64,000 nt of DNA from Phlebiopsis flavidoalba (taxonomy: Eukaryota; Basidiomycota; Agaricomycetes; Polyporales; Phanerochaetaceae). Shown here in pieces: positions 1-12,464 of this stretch (position 1 is its first letter; each line of letters opens with the position of its first letter). A model generated the notes under the pieces. It was not told where the DNA came from. It saw only the letters and a program-made list of their open reading frames with translations, and searched no databases. A program made the position numbers and the translations under genes. The stretch covers positions 248,001 to 312,000 of the forward strand of contig JAOCPU010000037.1 in the NCBI GenBank assembly GCA_035772785.1. Reading direction: 5' to 3'.

Positions 1-17
1 TGTACAATGAATCCTAC

Positions 18-1763
18 ATGGCAAAACCTTTGTCAGACGTCCGTTTCCCTACCTCCTTGACTGGGGATGGCACGGACGCGATGAACACCGATTGTGACTA
101 CTCGTCTGCATATGTCTCACTCTTTACATCTGGCGAACTCGTCGGGCACGGCATGACCTTCACCATCGGCCGAGGAAACGAGATCGTATGTGCAGCTATC
201 AAAGAAGTAGCGGCCAGGCTCGTGGGGAAGGAAGTGGAAGAACTGTTTGCGAACATGGGCGAGACTTGGAACTATCTTTGTGCAGACCCATGCAGCTCCG
301 GTGGTATGTACACCTGATGTATCCCCGTGTCGTGTGAGATCCCCTCATCGTGTTATACTAGGATTGGGCCTGAGAAGGGCGTCATTCACATTGCTCTGGG
401 CGCAGTGAATAATGCGCTGTGGGATATGTACGCCAGTATCACGCAACAAGCCATTATGGAAACTTGTTGTGGACATGACTCCGGTGCGTGTATATACATC
501 TGGGTACCAACACAATGTGCCGACCAAATGCGAACGCAGGAGGAGCTAGTCAACGCCACTGCTTTCCGGTACATATCTGACGCTATCACCAAAGAAGAAG
601 CTTTGGTCATGCTCAGGGAACGGCGCCGCTACGAAGACCGAGCGCGAAGCTCACGTCCGCAAAGTCGGCTACCCTGCATATGTCACGTCTGGCCGGTTGG
701 CTCGGTTACAGCGACGAGAAAGTTTGCCCGTCTGACGCAACAAAGAGGCTGTTGCTGCCGGATTCAACCACTTCAAAATGAAAGTTGGTGCCGATCAAGC
801 CCTCTGACCTGCGCCGAGGCAAAATCATTTCGCTCCATCATTGACGACCCTCAATACCTACCCGCCGGCAGCAAACCGAGGGATCCTAGTGGTCCTGATC
901 TAGTCGGGAAAAATGCAGGCCCTACGGGCAGCGTCCTCATGATAGACGCGAACCAAGTGTGGGACGTCCCTCAAGCGATTGAGTATGTCAAGGGTCTCCA
1001 GGAGATAAAACCATGGTAAGCCTCCCTCGCGTCATCTCACTACATCCGAGTGCCTCATGCAGCCCATCATAGGTTCATTGAAGAGCCCACAGCACCGGAT
1101 GACATTCTTGGCCACGCTGCTATTCGCAAAGGTTTAAAACCATATGGCATTGGGGTTGCCACCGGCGAACACGCGCACAATCGCATGGTTTTCAAGCAGC
1201 TTCTGCAGGCGGAGGCTATTGATGTCTGTCAAATCGACTCATGTCGACTCGCCGGTGTGAGCGAAGTCCTCAGTGTGCTTCTCATGGCTGCGAAGTGAGT
1301 CCAGTCTCGCTCTTCGTACCACCACTCATAAGCCTCTGTAGGTTTGGCATCCCCGTGTGTCCTCACGCTGGTGGCGTTGGACTTTGCGAATACGTCATCC
1401 ACCTGAGGTCTGAAATTCTCATGTCTCCGCTGGCATCCCTTATTTTTCTTCGCGTTCTCTAGTCTGATCGACTACATCGCCATCTCAGGATCAATGGAAC
1501 GCAACGTTCTCGAATTTGTCGATCATCTACACGAGCATTTCCTGTATCCTTGCAGCATCAACAGCAGCGGACGTTTACAGACGTTCCCAGCACACGATAA
1601 AGAGGGTTACAGGTATGTTGATTGAACTCTGAGGTATGCGGTGAGGATTAAATCGCCATGCAGCATCGAGATGCACAAGGAGAGTATTACTCGGTTCGAA
1701 TGGCCACAAGGCTCGTATTGGGTAAATGAGCACGCTGCCCGCCAAGGCAAAGGGAGTCGTTGA
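18..1763 (+). CDS. L-fuconate dehydratase-like enolase superfamily protein
   Basis: Enzymes of this family (mandelate racemase group, human ENOSF1 type) dehydrate L-fuconate to 2-keto-3-deoxy-L-fuconate in sugar-acid catabolism. The sequence shows the typical start [17 protein letters not shown], the KxK base in FKMKVG (about 772-787), metal ligands in [10 protein letters not shown] (about 931-960) and [10 protein letters not shown] (from 1073), GEHAHNRM (about 1165-1190) and [12 protein letters not shown] (about 1357-1392). The end is the usual [12 protein letters not shown] tail with stop at 1761-1763. Introns supported by both splice signals and homology include 304-361, 1016-1072, 1295-1341 and 1408-1462. 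At least four single- or few-base frame changes break it between about 430 and 830: after LWDMYA, after YVTSG, before EAVAAGF and after GADQA. The reading frame is open upstream of 18, so the true start could lie before the window. Alternative: a related sugar-acid dehydratase. Confidence 0.85.
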
Positions 1764-3382
1764 GCACTGAGCTGTTGTGCACATCATAAAAAACACTGAG
1801 AATCTAGCTTGTATAATGAAAAACATCCTTGTCCATACTGACCTACTATCCCAAGATTTCGTTTCACTCCTTGCATGCATTGCGTTCTAGACTTGAGACT
1901 TGAAACTAATGCATCTCGATCATGTTTGAGCTTGGCATATAACTTACTTCGACAACAACTACATATCACAGCCAGGGTATGTACATATCTTCAATTTTCG
2001 CCAGGCACCGCGAGCGACGGGAGATTATATTGTTCGTACGCATGAGGAAATGGTGGCTAAGGAGTGTTAGGGCGTATGTAATCGCACAGGATAACAGGAT
2101 GCAAAACGGGGAAAAGACTAGATGATATCTGGGTGTATTATAATGAGTGTTGTAGCTTCAGCAGAAAAGAACAGTGAGCATCGGATAGAAATCCAAACGG
2201 ACGCAGCAGAATGCAATATGTTATCTACGAGTTCGTGGTAACGGTCTTTGTTGACCGCCGTGATCCAAAGCGAGAGAAGAAACCAGCACCGTCAGTCGAG
2301 TGCGTGCTCCCGCGCGCGAGAACGGAAGGACCACGCTGGGGAAGTCGGTCGGGAAATATCATTTGGGTTGGGGTCCAGACGATCTCGCTTGCGAATGGTG
2401 GAAGTAGCTTTGGCCGGAGGAGTGATGGTCGTGGTGATGATAGTGTTCGTGATGATGAACGTTTGCCCGTCCGGCCGTACGGTATGCCTCCCGTCACAGC
2501 AAGCCCGAACGTTCTCAAGGGCCCTCGTATCCTTCGGGTCCGTATAACGTTCCGTCGTGTAGCTCAAAATCTAGTCTCCATCCTCTTGAGAAGGAATATT
2601 CTCGAAGTCCTTCGTTGGCTATTGAGACCTTCTCGGACGCTCCCCATCGAAAGATATTCGACAGCTGGAGTGCCTAACGCTTGCCCATGGAGGCGAGGAG
2701 TAGAGAGCTGGGATTGGCTGCGGCGCCTCGGGGTGTGGAGTGCCAAGATTCAACACTAGCTCCAAGTGCGACTTGTCCTCACGCTGCGTGACTTTGTGGG
2801 CTTGCGAACACAGCCGGTGCGCTGTTGGCCATCGTTGTCAGGGAAGCGTCAGCTCAGTCAAGGACATGTGGAAACTCATCAGACCGTTTACGCCTGGCTA
2901 GGCGAAGCCGCTGTGGCCGGCCCCGGCCTCGTGAGCAGATATTGGAGGGCCTGACCAGATCTCGTGTTTAGCACAAGCAAATACAAATTAATGACATGTT
3001 GTCTAGGCGTACACTCAGCCAATATAATCATGCCTCTCTTTGGTCGGTAGCCGTAAACTTCATCTCTCGTGGGGCGTAGACACAACAACACTGTATTGGT
3101 AGAGTCCCCGGTGGCATGGGGGTTTTTCGTGGATCAAGTGTCCAGACCTAACGGCTTCCACATATGGCTTATGTAAAGTCTGTGCTGGGTGTCAGTGTTT
3201 CATGATCTAATGGATAGAGCAGAGTTAGACACATACCACTCTTCGCACTGCTGACTCTGAAACATTGGATGAGCCCGGATCCGCTTGCGCGCCGCAATAC
3301 AGTGGTTCTAGTATACGGATGTACCCTAGATAAGAATCGCTTGGTTTACTTCTCGCTCGCCGTGTCCCTTTCCGAGTCTGTC
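1764..3382. other. Intergenic stretch, one weak gene candidate
   Basis: I recognise nothing firm here. AT-rich sequence at 1764-2200 fits a 3' flank of the dehydratase gene. Several overlapping frames are open on both strands between 2211 and 2760; the minus-strand candidate is listed separately. Confidence 0.4.
2225..2760 (-). CDS. Possible short hypothetical gene or 3' exon
   Basis: On the minus strand two frames carry protein-like sequence. One reads LDFELHDGTLYGPEGYEGP (about 2520-2575) and then a Gly/Ser-rich tract; an overlapping frame contains a His-rich run near 2440-2460. The segment would end with DGAGFFSRFGSRRS and a stop at 2225-2227. I do not recognise a family. It may be a separate gene, or a terminal exon of the coiled-coil gene that starts at 7679 on the same strand, but no joining exon was identified between 2760 and 3380. 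Plus-strand frames over the same bases look like random shadows. Confidence 0.22.
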
Positions 3383-6300
3383 TTATAACGAGTGTGTACT
3401 TGTAAAGGAACTTCCCCCAGTCATGGTGTCTGTGTTGATTGCCGTGGGTGTGACGGTATAGGTTCTGTGGTACCTGCGGCGGGACTCTGCGAAGCGGTAG
3501 GCTTGGTCCACTCGTCTTTGGGGCGTCGTAGTCGTGAATGCCATACGATTGAATTGACATATTGATGACAGCGTTGAGACTCCAGCTATGTCCGAACCCG
3601 ACATGTAGGGAGTTTGTGGACATCTCCTTGCGTTCTCGCTCAACGGCTCACATGCTATGCAGGAGAAATGGCAGACGGACTCCGATTGTGTGGGGGCGGG
3701 CCGTCGGAACGGAATCTGCCGGTGTATGGGATTTGACGATACCACTTTGGGAAGGAGCGTTGACGCCTTGAGGGTTGTTGGTACCGGATGCTTTCGTCAC
3801 ATCCAAGGGCCTTCCTCCTGGTAACTGTACAGGACGGCGCCGAATGTTGGCGTTGTAGCGCGCTGACATGAGTTTCTGGGGGGTGGAGGTGAGGAGGGAC
3901 GGGACTTGGAGGTGTGCCTGAGATGCATGGAAATGTGGTGTATCTTTCGTGCCTTCTGCCGGAATAAAGCTTGGTGGCCGGCATAGCATTAGGTGGTGGC
4001 GGGCAGACGCGGGTGGAGGAGGAATAGTCATCATTTGGACGGACGGCAGACTTATCGTGACTACACTAGTGCCCAACGTTCGATGGGTGTTCGCGAGTGC
4101 GTGCCAATGTGCGTCGTCTTCTCTCGCCGATGACAGCGTTTGATTCGATCGACTGTCTTCGTTCCGAAGGTGACGTACGTGGGCGTGGTATGTATGAAGC
4201 TGTCGAATCGCGTAATAGTCCGCCGGAAGCAGGAACGGTAACGAATTGTTGTGAAGAATGTCGTTGGCCCAGCAGAAGGTGGGGGGAGGATAAATTGGAA
4301 TGCTGCGAGGGTGGACCCAACGCGGAACAGTGGCTGGCGAAGGAGAGCTTCCAGGCGATGGTTGGCGCAGACAAGAGCGAACGGACGGTAGTTGCGGGCA
4401 TCCATTCGTCTGAGTCTGTATGGAAATCTCCCTAAGCTCCGTGTCGGGGCCGGGGGCAGAGCGAACAGGTACGACGGTGGTCTCCCTGGTATTCTCTTCA
4501 ACGATATCTGCGGAAACACCAACAGACCTCAATATATGTGGGCGCCCGGAGGTGGAAGGAGAAGAGGCAGAGGGGTATGACAGACTCCGGGGAGTATACG
4601 ACGCAGCCATGCCATTGTCGACTGGACAACCGCGAGGGCCTTGATACTTTCCTATCGTCACTGTCAGAGTAGTCGTTGTCGGTCACAGTCATGATTGTAA
4701 TAGGTAGTACTCTTTCCATCGACTCCTTTTGTCGGCGTCGCTATGGACAAGCTCTGTCTAGCATGCACACGAAATCGTCGGTAAGTCGGTCTCGAAAACC
4801 GAAATACCAGTCTCTGTACGAGCCGCGTCCTCGTCCTCATCCTCGTAATCGATGGACTGTCGTTCAGCCCCAGACCCGCTTCAGTGAGTCCAAGAATGCT
4901 GGTAGCGTCGCCGCTTATCGTCACCAAACGGAGGACTCGGCGAAGGAACGCTGGCGGGGGTGGGGATATGTGGTGCTGTGAATCCACCGTCTGGCCTGGA
5001 TTATAAATGGCATCGGAACGAACTGCGGTGGGGGTTTGTATCTCAGCCTCCGAGGTGGCCTGAGCGACTGTCTGCATGTCCATGTATTGCCTGATAGGGA
5101 TGACTTCGGGAAACGGTCTCGATCTGGGCATCGGCGTAGACAGGTGCCGGTAGAGGCTCAAGTTGTGGCTTTCTGGTGCAGGCGGCACCTCTGGCTCAGT
5201 CTGCACGGCGAACGTTGCCAGGACCGGACGTAGTGGCTCAGGTTCTGGGTCGGTAGACATTCCGCTGGGACACGAGGGTTGGCCGAGGGGAAAGGTCTTC
5301 ATGTTGTATAGCCATCTCCACGCGAGCCGGCACAGGCTCTTCCTCTGTTTGGAGAGAGAGGCGTCGAGCTTGACGGGGAAGAACGATAGGCTCGGATCGA
5401 CTTGGACACCCATTTCCATCACCACTGGGGGTTCAGGTAGTTGTGGCAGGGTAGGAGATTGTACAATGACCTGAGGCACAGGAACTTCCTCGAAGTCAGT
5501 CTGACACGCCATTTCTGCGGTCTCTCTTGTAGGTTCAGGTAGCTCGAAGGTATTCTCCAAAGTGCTGAAACCAAGTTGACCCAACTCGCCCTCGCCAACG
5601 CCTCCGGCTCGCCCGCAAATGAAGGAGGACGTGCCTCTTGGAATGCGCGCACCACCTTGTTACGACGTGAGGCTGGCTTACCACGCGCGGACCTATTCAA
5701 GACAGAATGACGAAGAGGGCTACCGTGAGAGATTGTGCGACCGGACGTCAGACGACGAAGGACGTTGGCCAAATGCTGGGTCCACCATACCGTCGACGCT
5801 TGTCCTGTTCGAAGCATTGGGCGGGCGCGCGATATAGAAAACGGCCGCCAGTTCAGTCCCTCCTCATCCTTTTCATCTGTCGGCTGGCCCTCTTCTTCCG
5901 CAGCTGCAAGGGCGGATAGAGAGAGCGGGCGAAAGTGGTGGCTGAGAGCCGTCGTCAGGATCTTCATCATCAGCGGATTCCGCGTTACCAGGAGCATGAG
6001 CAGCCAAAACGATGGAATAGACGAGAGAAACCACCGGCGCGGCCTTTACGACCACCTTTCGTCTTCCCGACCGCTGAAAGCGGGTTAGTCGCGGGTTTCG
6101 GACCCTTGACGTCCTCGACTAGGCGGGGAACATCTCCTCCTTCTCTCCTCTTGAGTGATCTTCGTCTCCCTCCTCGTCATGATTTGGCGCTGGGGAAGCT
6201 CTCAAGCTTGCGTTTATACTCAATCCGCAACTCCTGTTCTCACGCTGATAGAGAACCTTTCAAACGTGTTTATACTTGTCTTTCTCCGACATGCGCATGA

Positions 6301-7679
6301 GCCAGGCGCTGTTGCAAAGCCTCAAGCTTCATTAGGTGGGATGATTGGGGGCCAGGAAAAGGACGAGGGAAGGCGAATTTTCAGGGGGACGAAGTCATAG
6401 TTGTCGAAACCGTCAGGAGGGAAGATAGCCCGAGGCATCCATCTTTTTCCTATATATTACGTTGGAAGCAGCTTGGGTACTGAAAATATTCGTCTTCGTC
6501 GCTGGGCAGGTGGGTCGCGGTGAGCAGATGATACAACCGGTGACCCATTGGGGGTATCGGTGGTCGGGATGACCAAAGCGGGGGAGCTTCGACTAAGCTT
6601 AGCCACCTCCGCCTTGAGAGAATCTACATTAACTGCTGGAGGTCAGGACTTGTCGCGCTGAGACTGGCGTTTGTCTCCCGCGCTTGAGCAACATCCGTCT
6701 CGTGTCTTCGCTTTCAACTCCATCCGTAGGCGGTCTGGTAGTGGCGTATGTCAGACTCGTTCTTGTGATGGTCCGAAAGCCTCTCGCGTGCTAGTGAGTA
6801 TTTTCGCGAGGCGACTTCTGTTCACCTTCAAGACGTTGGTGGTTTGCCCTGGGATTCGGCTAGCTGAGGACGTGCGCCAGTTCTTGGAGGTTCACCTCGA
6901 GGTTTTTTCCAATCTCCTCTTTGAAAAACTTATCCGCGGATTGCTCCTGCTGGCGCAAAGCTCCGTTTTTTCAAGCTCTCCACCGTCTTATTTCGCTGTC
7001 GTCCCTCTCCTCCTTCATATCCTGGATGATCTTGTCCCTCTCGGCGAGCAGGGCCTGGAGGCGGCGCACTTCGGATAGCAGCACGCTGCCAATCTCGAAC
7101 GGCGAATTCTACGGAGGATAGAGGGTCAGTTTAATATCCCTACTTACCTTAATGATCAACATGAGCAAGGTGACTTAGTACCTGACATCGTCCGCGCGGT
7201 GTGCTGCCCGTTCTTCGCGCGCCGGGATGACTGAGCAGCGCTGGTCCCCCAGTGGCAGAGGGTTTCGACCTTTTCCATTGTCCGTTCCACCTCACCCCTG
7301 GAGAGCTCAGCCGAGCGGGGGAGGAGACGAGAGTCCGTTCGTGCGCTGAACAGAGACGTTATAGCTTAGTTTTTGAGGCGTAGGAGCAGCGTACCTGAGG
7401 TCAAAACGCGCTTGACAACTGCTCATTCTCATCGTCCCAGTCTTGATTGTCTCCGCCAGATCACGATACTTCTCTCGAACGTCGTCCCCAGTCCCCACCA
7501 TACAAGTCGAGGTCCTGCAGCTGCCTAATCCTCTCCTCCAGTTCCATGCGCTGCGGTGAGCAGCTGTTTGTCACGAGGGTCCCAGCCTGCTGGAGTTGCT
7601 TCTCTTTGCTGTCCAGGAGGGTCTGGAGCAGCTCACGCATGTCTCCAGGAGAAGAAAAAGAGGAATTATGGCCAGCCAT
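3383..7679 (-). CDS. Coiled-coil and Pro/Ser-rich protein with repeated QT[DE] motifs
   Basis: Not a family I can name. The likely start is the ATG at 7679 (MAGHNSSFSSPGDMRELLQ), followed by Glu/Lys/Leu heptad-like stretches: RELLQTLLDSKEKQLQQ, ELEERIRQLQDL (near 7500) and further segments on the minus strand around 6900-7080 and 6180-6300 (QELRIEYKRKLESF). A basic Gly/Lys stretch near 6020-6110 precedes a long Pro-rich, low-order region. In that region the short motifs ACQTDFEE (near 5510), MGVQVDPS (near 5410), FAVQTEPE (near 5190), AEIQTPTA (near 5030) and ISIQTQTN (near 4420) recur. QT-centred motifs of this sort resemble dynein light chain LC8 binding sites, which would suit a scaffold or centrosome-type protein; this is inference. 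The 3' end is uncertain because the Ser/Thr-rich tail is open in more than one frame; several frameshifts are present. Confidence 0.5.
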
Positions 7680-8093
7680 GCTGGGTGAATGGCGACGTCA
7701 CCGCCGTCCGAGAAAAGGTGGCCATCGTGGCGATGTTGTACGCCAAATGTTGAAGCGAGCGATATGACGCTTGAGGATCGCCCACACGTGCGTGTTTTCT
7801 GCCCCCTTATGGTCACACGTGACAGCGTGACGGATGGAATCACACGCTGTGAGTGCTTTCGTCTCGGGTTGACAGCCAGCACCGTTCCACGAATGTATAG
7901 TAGTATAGTTATTACAAGCAAACAGGCATTTGCAACCTGCCCTCGCAGTTTTCATGGTATCGACTGTTTCCAACGGAGACACTGTCCTTCAATTGTTTTT
8001 TTTTTCCCTGGATCAGCATGATCACCAAATAGATCCGCGGGAAAACAACTCGATCCTGACAAAGATGCTCCGGTGGTGAGCTTCGAATGTACG
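7680..8093. other. Spacer between two minus-strand genes
   Basis: This holds the 5' flank of the coiled-coil gene and the 3' flank of the SEC24-family gene. A pyrimidine run (about 7995-8008) is visible; no gene is recognised. Confidence 0.5.
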
Positions 8094-11000
8094 TTAGCAA
8101 GACCATAGCAGCCGATCGTGTTCGTAAGGAATACGGTATACTAACGGTACTAATTTTGCACCTTTGTGAATGACGCATAGATCTGTAGTTTCTCATGAGT
8201 ACATTGTGCCCAAAAGCATAGACACTTTGAAAAACCCACAGTCAAGGTACGACATCGCGCCGTGTTGTTCTGATCCTCGACAAGCATGTCACTGGAAGTC
8301 AATCTCTGTACCATCCAGATTTTGTCTCGCGATGCAGAATTTAGGAATTCTACCGCGCTGCCGGAAGCGCGATGATCGCCAAAATGATTCTTCTGTACTT
8401 GGGTTTTTTTTTTCGCTAGCACGTTGATGAGCTTGGGTAGATGGGTCTGGCAGAATGTCAGAATTTTATACTCTTTGTAGGAATGTGTCAATACTTACCA
8501 TATTTCGATCCAAATTGTTCACGTCCTCGACACCGAGTAGATCTTGTACAGACTTGTGAGAGACACTTTGTCCCACCACAGAATTATAAACCTCTTCATT
8601 ATCTAGATCGATATTACTACGAAAAACACTCCACCCTCTCCCAGAATGCGCCTGTTGCTTTACCTATCAAATACAACCCATGTCCCTCCAATGAACAGAT
8701 GACTGTCACGCATAAGTGAGGGCAGCTCAATCTCGCCAGAGTCTGGATAGGCAGCGCAATCACGTCGTCAAGATCATGGAGCGGGCCATCATTCTGGGAT
8801 ACAGATGATGCATGGGTATTGCGACACACCCATAGCCATTATCTTGTGCGCGATGCCATTCGTACAATTCCTAACGTCAGAGCTCACACTACGAGCTTGG
8901 GACAACTGAGCTAGCTAGTGTGTAGGTCAACCGCAATAACAGATGAGATTTCGGATGAGCATACCTTTGAGTGCACGGTTCTTGATCATGCGGCCAGTGT
9001 ATACACGGGCACGCACGGAAGGTCCTCCGGGATAATTAACTGACGGTCACGATTAGAAAGCACTCACTGGACGTTATGAGACGAATTACCTGTGAGGGTG
9101 CAGTCGCTGCTGCACAATTATTTCCGATATCCAAGGAGAATGGAGGCTGCTATTCTCCGTGACCTCTTCATGATATAAGATATCTTCTGAGTGGAGAGTT
9201 TCGATACGGCTGGTGGCGCATTAAAGCTGTAGTTTTCTGGAAACACACGCGCCCAGATAGGGTATGTACCTTCGCGCATCATGATCGAAACTGATACAGT
9301 ATCCATGTCCGCGAAACGAAACACGTTGCCCGCGAGTGACGCGACCTGTAAGGCGACATTACATACTCGAACGCGACGCTGACCATCTGCGCTGGTGTAT
9401 ATAAAACTGCAGCTTGTATGAACGCATAATTTCGATCATCCAATGTGCGTGCATGGTCGAACAGAACACCGATTTGCTTTGTCTGCGTCCATGGTGCCAA
9501 ACTCGAGATCGTTGGAAGCACCCTCGTAGAAGTTACCATACTGCTTGACGATGCGAAGACTACAACGGGTGAGCATGGTTCACTTGTTCAGGCTTTGCGG
9601 GTTGCAACCAACCTTCAGAGGTGCGGACACGCATAGCACAGCTGTATCCCGTCGTCCGTGAAACCAGCCTTCGCAACTGTGAGTCGAAGTGTAGGGCATC
9701 CCGTACCGGGTCAAAAGCGAGGATGGAAGTAATATTTCGCCCACCAAGATATCGAGCACGCCGCTCCTGAATAAGAATTGTGGGTGAGCTTCATAGAGGG
9801 CAAGTCGTGGTTGTAATATACCAATGGTGCCAATATCGATCGGCTTTGCTCATTCCGAGGAACAAGTTCACGCCCCACACACATCCTCGGCGCATTGCGT
9901 GCCAATATCCCGCCAAACGTCGTTTCGAGGGGTGTAGAGAGTCGTCTCCTTGTCGGTATCATAAAGGGACGATTCGTCGTCTCGGGGCTTGAGGTGACCC
10001 GCACCAAACTGTTGGTAGAGTGCACGCGAAGGCGATCACTTGGCCGCCGCGTCCTACCTGCGTCAAATCCATGTGTTCAAGCAAACTCGTATGATGATGA
10101 CACCTGACTAACGAGTGCATCCATCGACGCTATCAACGCTGAGCCGAGCGCGGAGTCGTAGTATGCCGACTCAGCATTCTGGTCAGGCAGCGCGTTTGCA
10201 GCAAGCTCTCGATGCCCTGTCCTGAAAACCGGTGTCAGAGACGGGGAATTGTCGCTAAACAAGTGGACGGATCGAAGCACCTTGACTGGTGAGGGTTTGT
10301 AAAGAGACCGTCAATCATTGGAACAAAACACGTCATCGATATCGCTGACTACCAGCATATTCGGACGTTCGAGGTGTGTCTAGCAAGGCATGATGAGAAG
10401 AAACATCTGTGACACAGGTCAGTCGCTCACCGAAAGATCATAGAACTGTATCGTCCTATCAAACGTCATTATACATAGTCGGCTATACTCAGGGAAGACA
10501 CGGTTGCATCGTAGTCCCGTCTTCCAATGGTCCGCCATATAAAATTCGCAAGAGAGAATCGCAGGATTGTTTGGCAAAGCCAGTGTTTATGGCCTCCTGC
10601 TGTCATCTCGAGCACAAATACAACGTCCATAGGTTGTGGTTGGCGGAAACCTGCTTCCAATGACGGGAGGATCGGCTGGTACAAGCGGTTTGATTCTGGG
10701 AGGGGGATGGGGTGCCCAGTATTCCCGTGAGGCAGCAAAGTCGACGGTACCCTTGTTCAGTTCAGGCCGCTGTAAATGATCTAGTCTGAAGGAAGTTCGC
10801 ATCCAAATTACTGAAGTATTCCCCACGGGGACTGCGGAAGTGAGTGGGGGCATGAGAGCGAGCAGCGGTGGACCTACCGTCAGTCTCGTGCGCGCATAAG
10901 TATGCATTTCCACCTATACCCGCCACCAACCCATGTACACCATGGATTGATGTATCCTCTACACTTTGCGCAACGTGGTGGCCCCATCTGGCCAAAGTCG

Positions 11001-11697
11001 ACCAAAGGCACAGGCTCTTCATCGGGGGTCTTGTTCTGCGAACGGCTGTATGACAGCAGCGATGGGTATTTCACATTCAGCGGAAAGTCTGGACGTGCTA
11101 GGAACGTTCCACGTTGACATTCGCAAGAATCTGGGCGAGGAGTTCCCTGCAAATCGTGATGGCACCACGAGCGTGGATGTGGCGAGATGCAGCACGGACC
11201 TTGATCAGTAGAGACGAAGTCATGTCTGGTTGACAACTGGGGAGTGATTTTCACGGGAGAGTCCAGTATGTGTCTTTCCCCCACCCCATGTTTCACGGTC
11301 TGCTTTCGATGACTTTCAATGGCGTGACTGGGATCTGGGTGGGGTCTATGGCGGCGCGGACCCCCCTCGTGAGGTTGTGAGAGGGCATTACGCTTGTGAG
11401 GTCGAGCGCAGACAAGAGCAGCGAGAGCCCTGCCTTTGTAGGATACGCCTGCGCTATGCGGCGGCTGTGGAATGGGACGGTCTTGACATGCCATTGGTGG
11501 GAAACATGAAGACAGCAGGCAAACAGAACCTTACCGGTCGGGCCATCCCGAAGCTCGCGGGGAGATCGATGACGGACGGTCCGGATTAGGCTCTTGTTTG
11601 GCAACAGCCTTTGATCCAAACAAGTCTGACGAACCACACGTGGCCCGTATACGAGCGCGCGATTCAAAGACCCCGTCTGACTCATTGTTCGGCCCAC
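8094..11697 (-). CDS. SFB3: SEC24-family COPII coat subunit, SFB3/LST1-like
   Basis: SEC24-type proteins form the inner COPII coat with SEC23 and pick cargo at ER exit sites. In order on the minus strand: an N-terminal linker [15 protein letters not shown] (about 11290-11340) of the SFB3 type; [20 protein letters not shown] and [16 protein letters not shown] (about 10900-11010), a zinc finger whose second Cys pair is broken by one extra base; [14 protein letters not shown] (near 10760); the trunk start [12 protein letters not shown] (near 10620); GPLEDGTTM and [11 protein letters not shown] (near 10430-10530); [29 protein letters not shown] (near 9680); [15 protein letters not shown] (near 9300); [17 protein letters not shown] (near 9115); [11 protein letters not shown] (near 8700) and DMLVEDQNN (near 8280). 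It ends with YLDYLCVIHK across an intron and a possible stop at 8094-8096. The linker and the DFG before the zinc finger favour SFB3/LST1 (mammalian SEC24C/D-like) over SEC24 itself. Many one-base frame changes; N-terminal exon uncertain. Confidence 0.85.
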
Positions 11698-11722
11698 CGC
11701 CTTAAGTACTCCCTATGTAGCG

Positions 11723-12222
11723 ATGGACCAAGGCTCGCAGCAGGTAGGATTCAGTATGATTGCTTGTCTGAGACACTCACGCAAGCTGGTTAGCCCCCAC
11801 CTGTCAATAGTGCGCAAGAAGGTAGCCGGCAACATTCCCAGGCCTTGCACCGCGGTGCTGCACGCATTCCTTGAGCTTATGAGGAATGATCCAGTTATCA
11901 AGCGTTATGTCATGACTCACAATAGGGTAAGTCGGCGTGTTGCTCATCGCTTGGGACTGTACTCCAGCATTTACAGGCTCCGGTTCACACATCGGACCCC
12001 GGAAACAAAAAAAACCATCGGAAGCACAAGACTCGATGGTCGCACGGCTACAACAGGAGCCTAGCGACGTCAAGAAGGAACTTGCATTCACCCACGAAAG
12101 CACTATCCGACGCTCTCAAGGATCTAGAGTTGGCGAGGAAGACATATTCCCAAGAGTCACAACAAGCCGTGACGAGCCACCGCCGCCGCCTCCGACACAC
12201 CTATGCTTGCCGAATAGGGTAG
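11723..12222 (+). CDS. Small hypothetical gene with a coiled-coil-like C-terminus
   Basis: Unrecognised. It runs divergently from the SEC24-family gene and convergently with BUD13. The ATG at 11723 opens MDQGSQQ; an in-frame stretch has the helix-like segment LHAFLELMRNDPVIKRYV, then a good intron (gtaagt at 11927, acag ending 11976). After it, one frame gives a basic, heptad-rich segment with KALSDALKDLELARKTYS and a stop at 12220-12222. A second frame is also open over part of this segment, so the exact join is unsure. The compact intron and helical composition make a real gene more likely than a shadow, but no family is assigned. Confidence 0.35.
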
Positions 12223-12464
12223 GATGGGAGCTCTCACGATAATTATAACAACGTAAGCAAAGCAAGTCGTTCATTTCTGAAACCAATGTACAATCAGGCT
12301 CATGAATGTGTCTACGTCCATGGTGTCGCGCTTGTTCCATCATTGTACAATTGTCTGATGAAGAATCAAGTCAATATTTCATGAGGCTAGTATATTTAAA
12401 CGCAGCTAGAATACACGGTTCTAAGGTAATATTTGTGGTATGTAGCATAGGTTGGTATATCATG

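Noticed and set aside
3195..3245. Possible tRNA A-box-like sequence (tgatctaatggatagagc)
   Set aside because: No B box (GGTTCGA-type) and no foldable arms at the expected distance.
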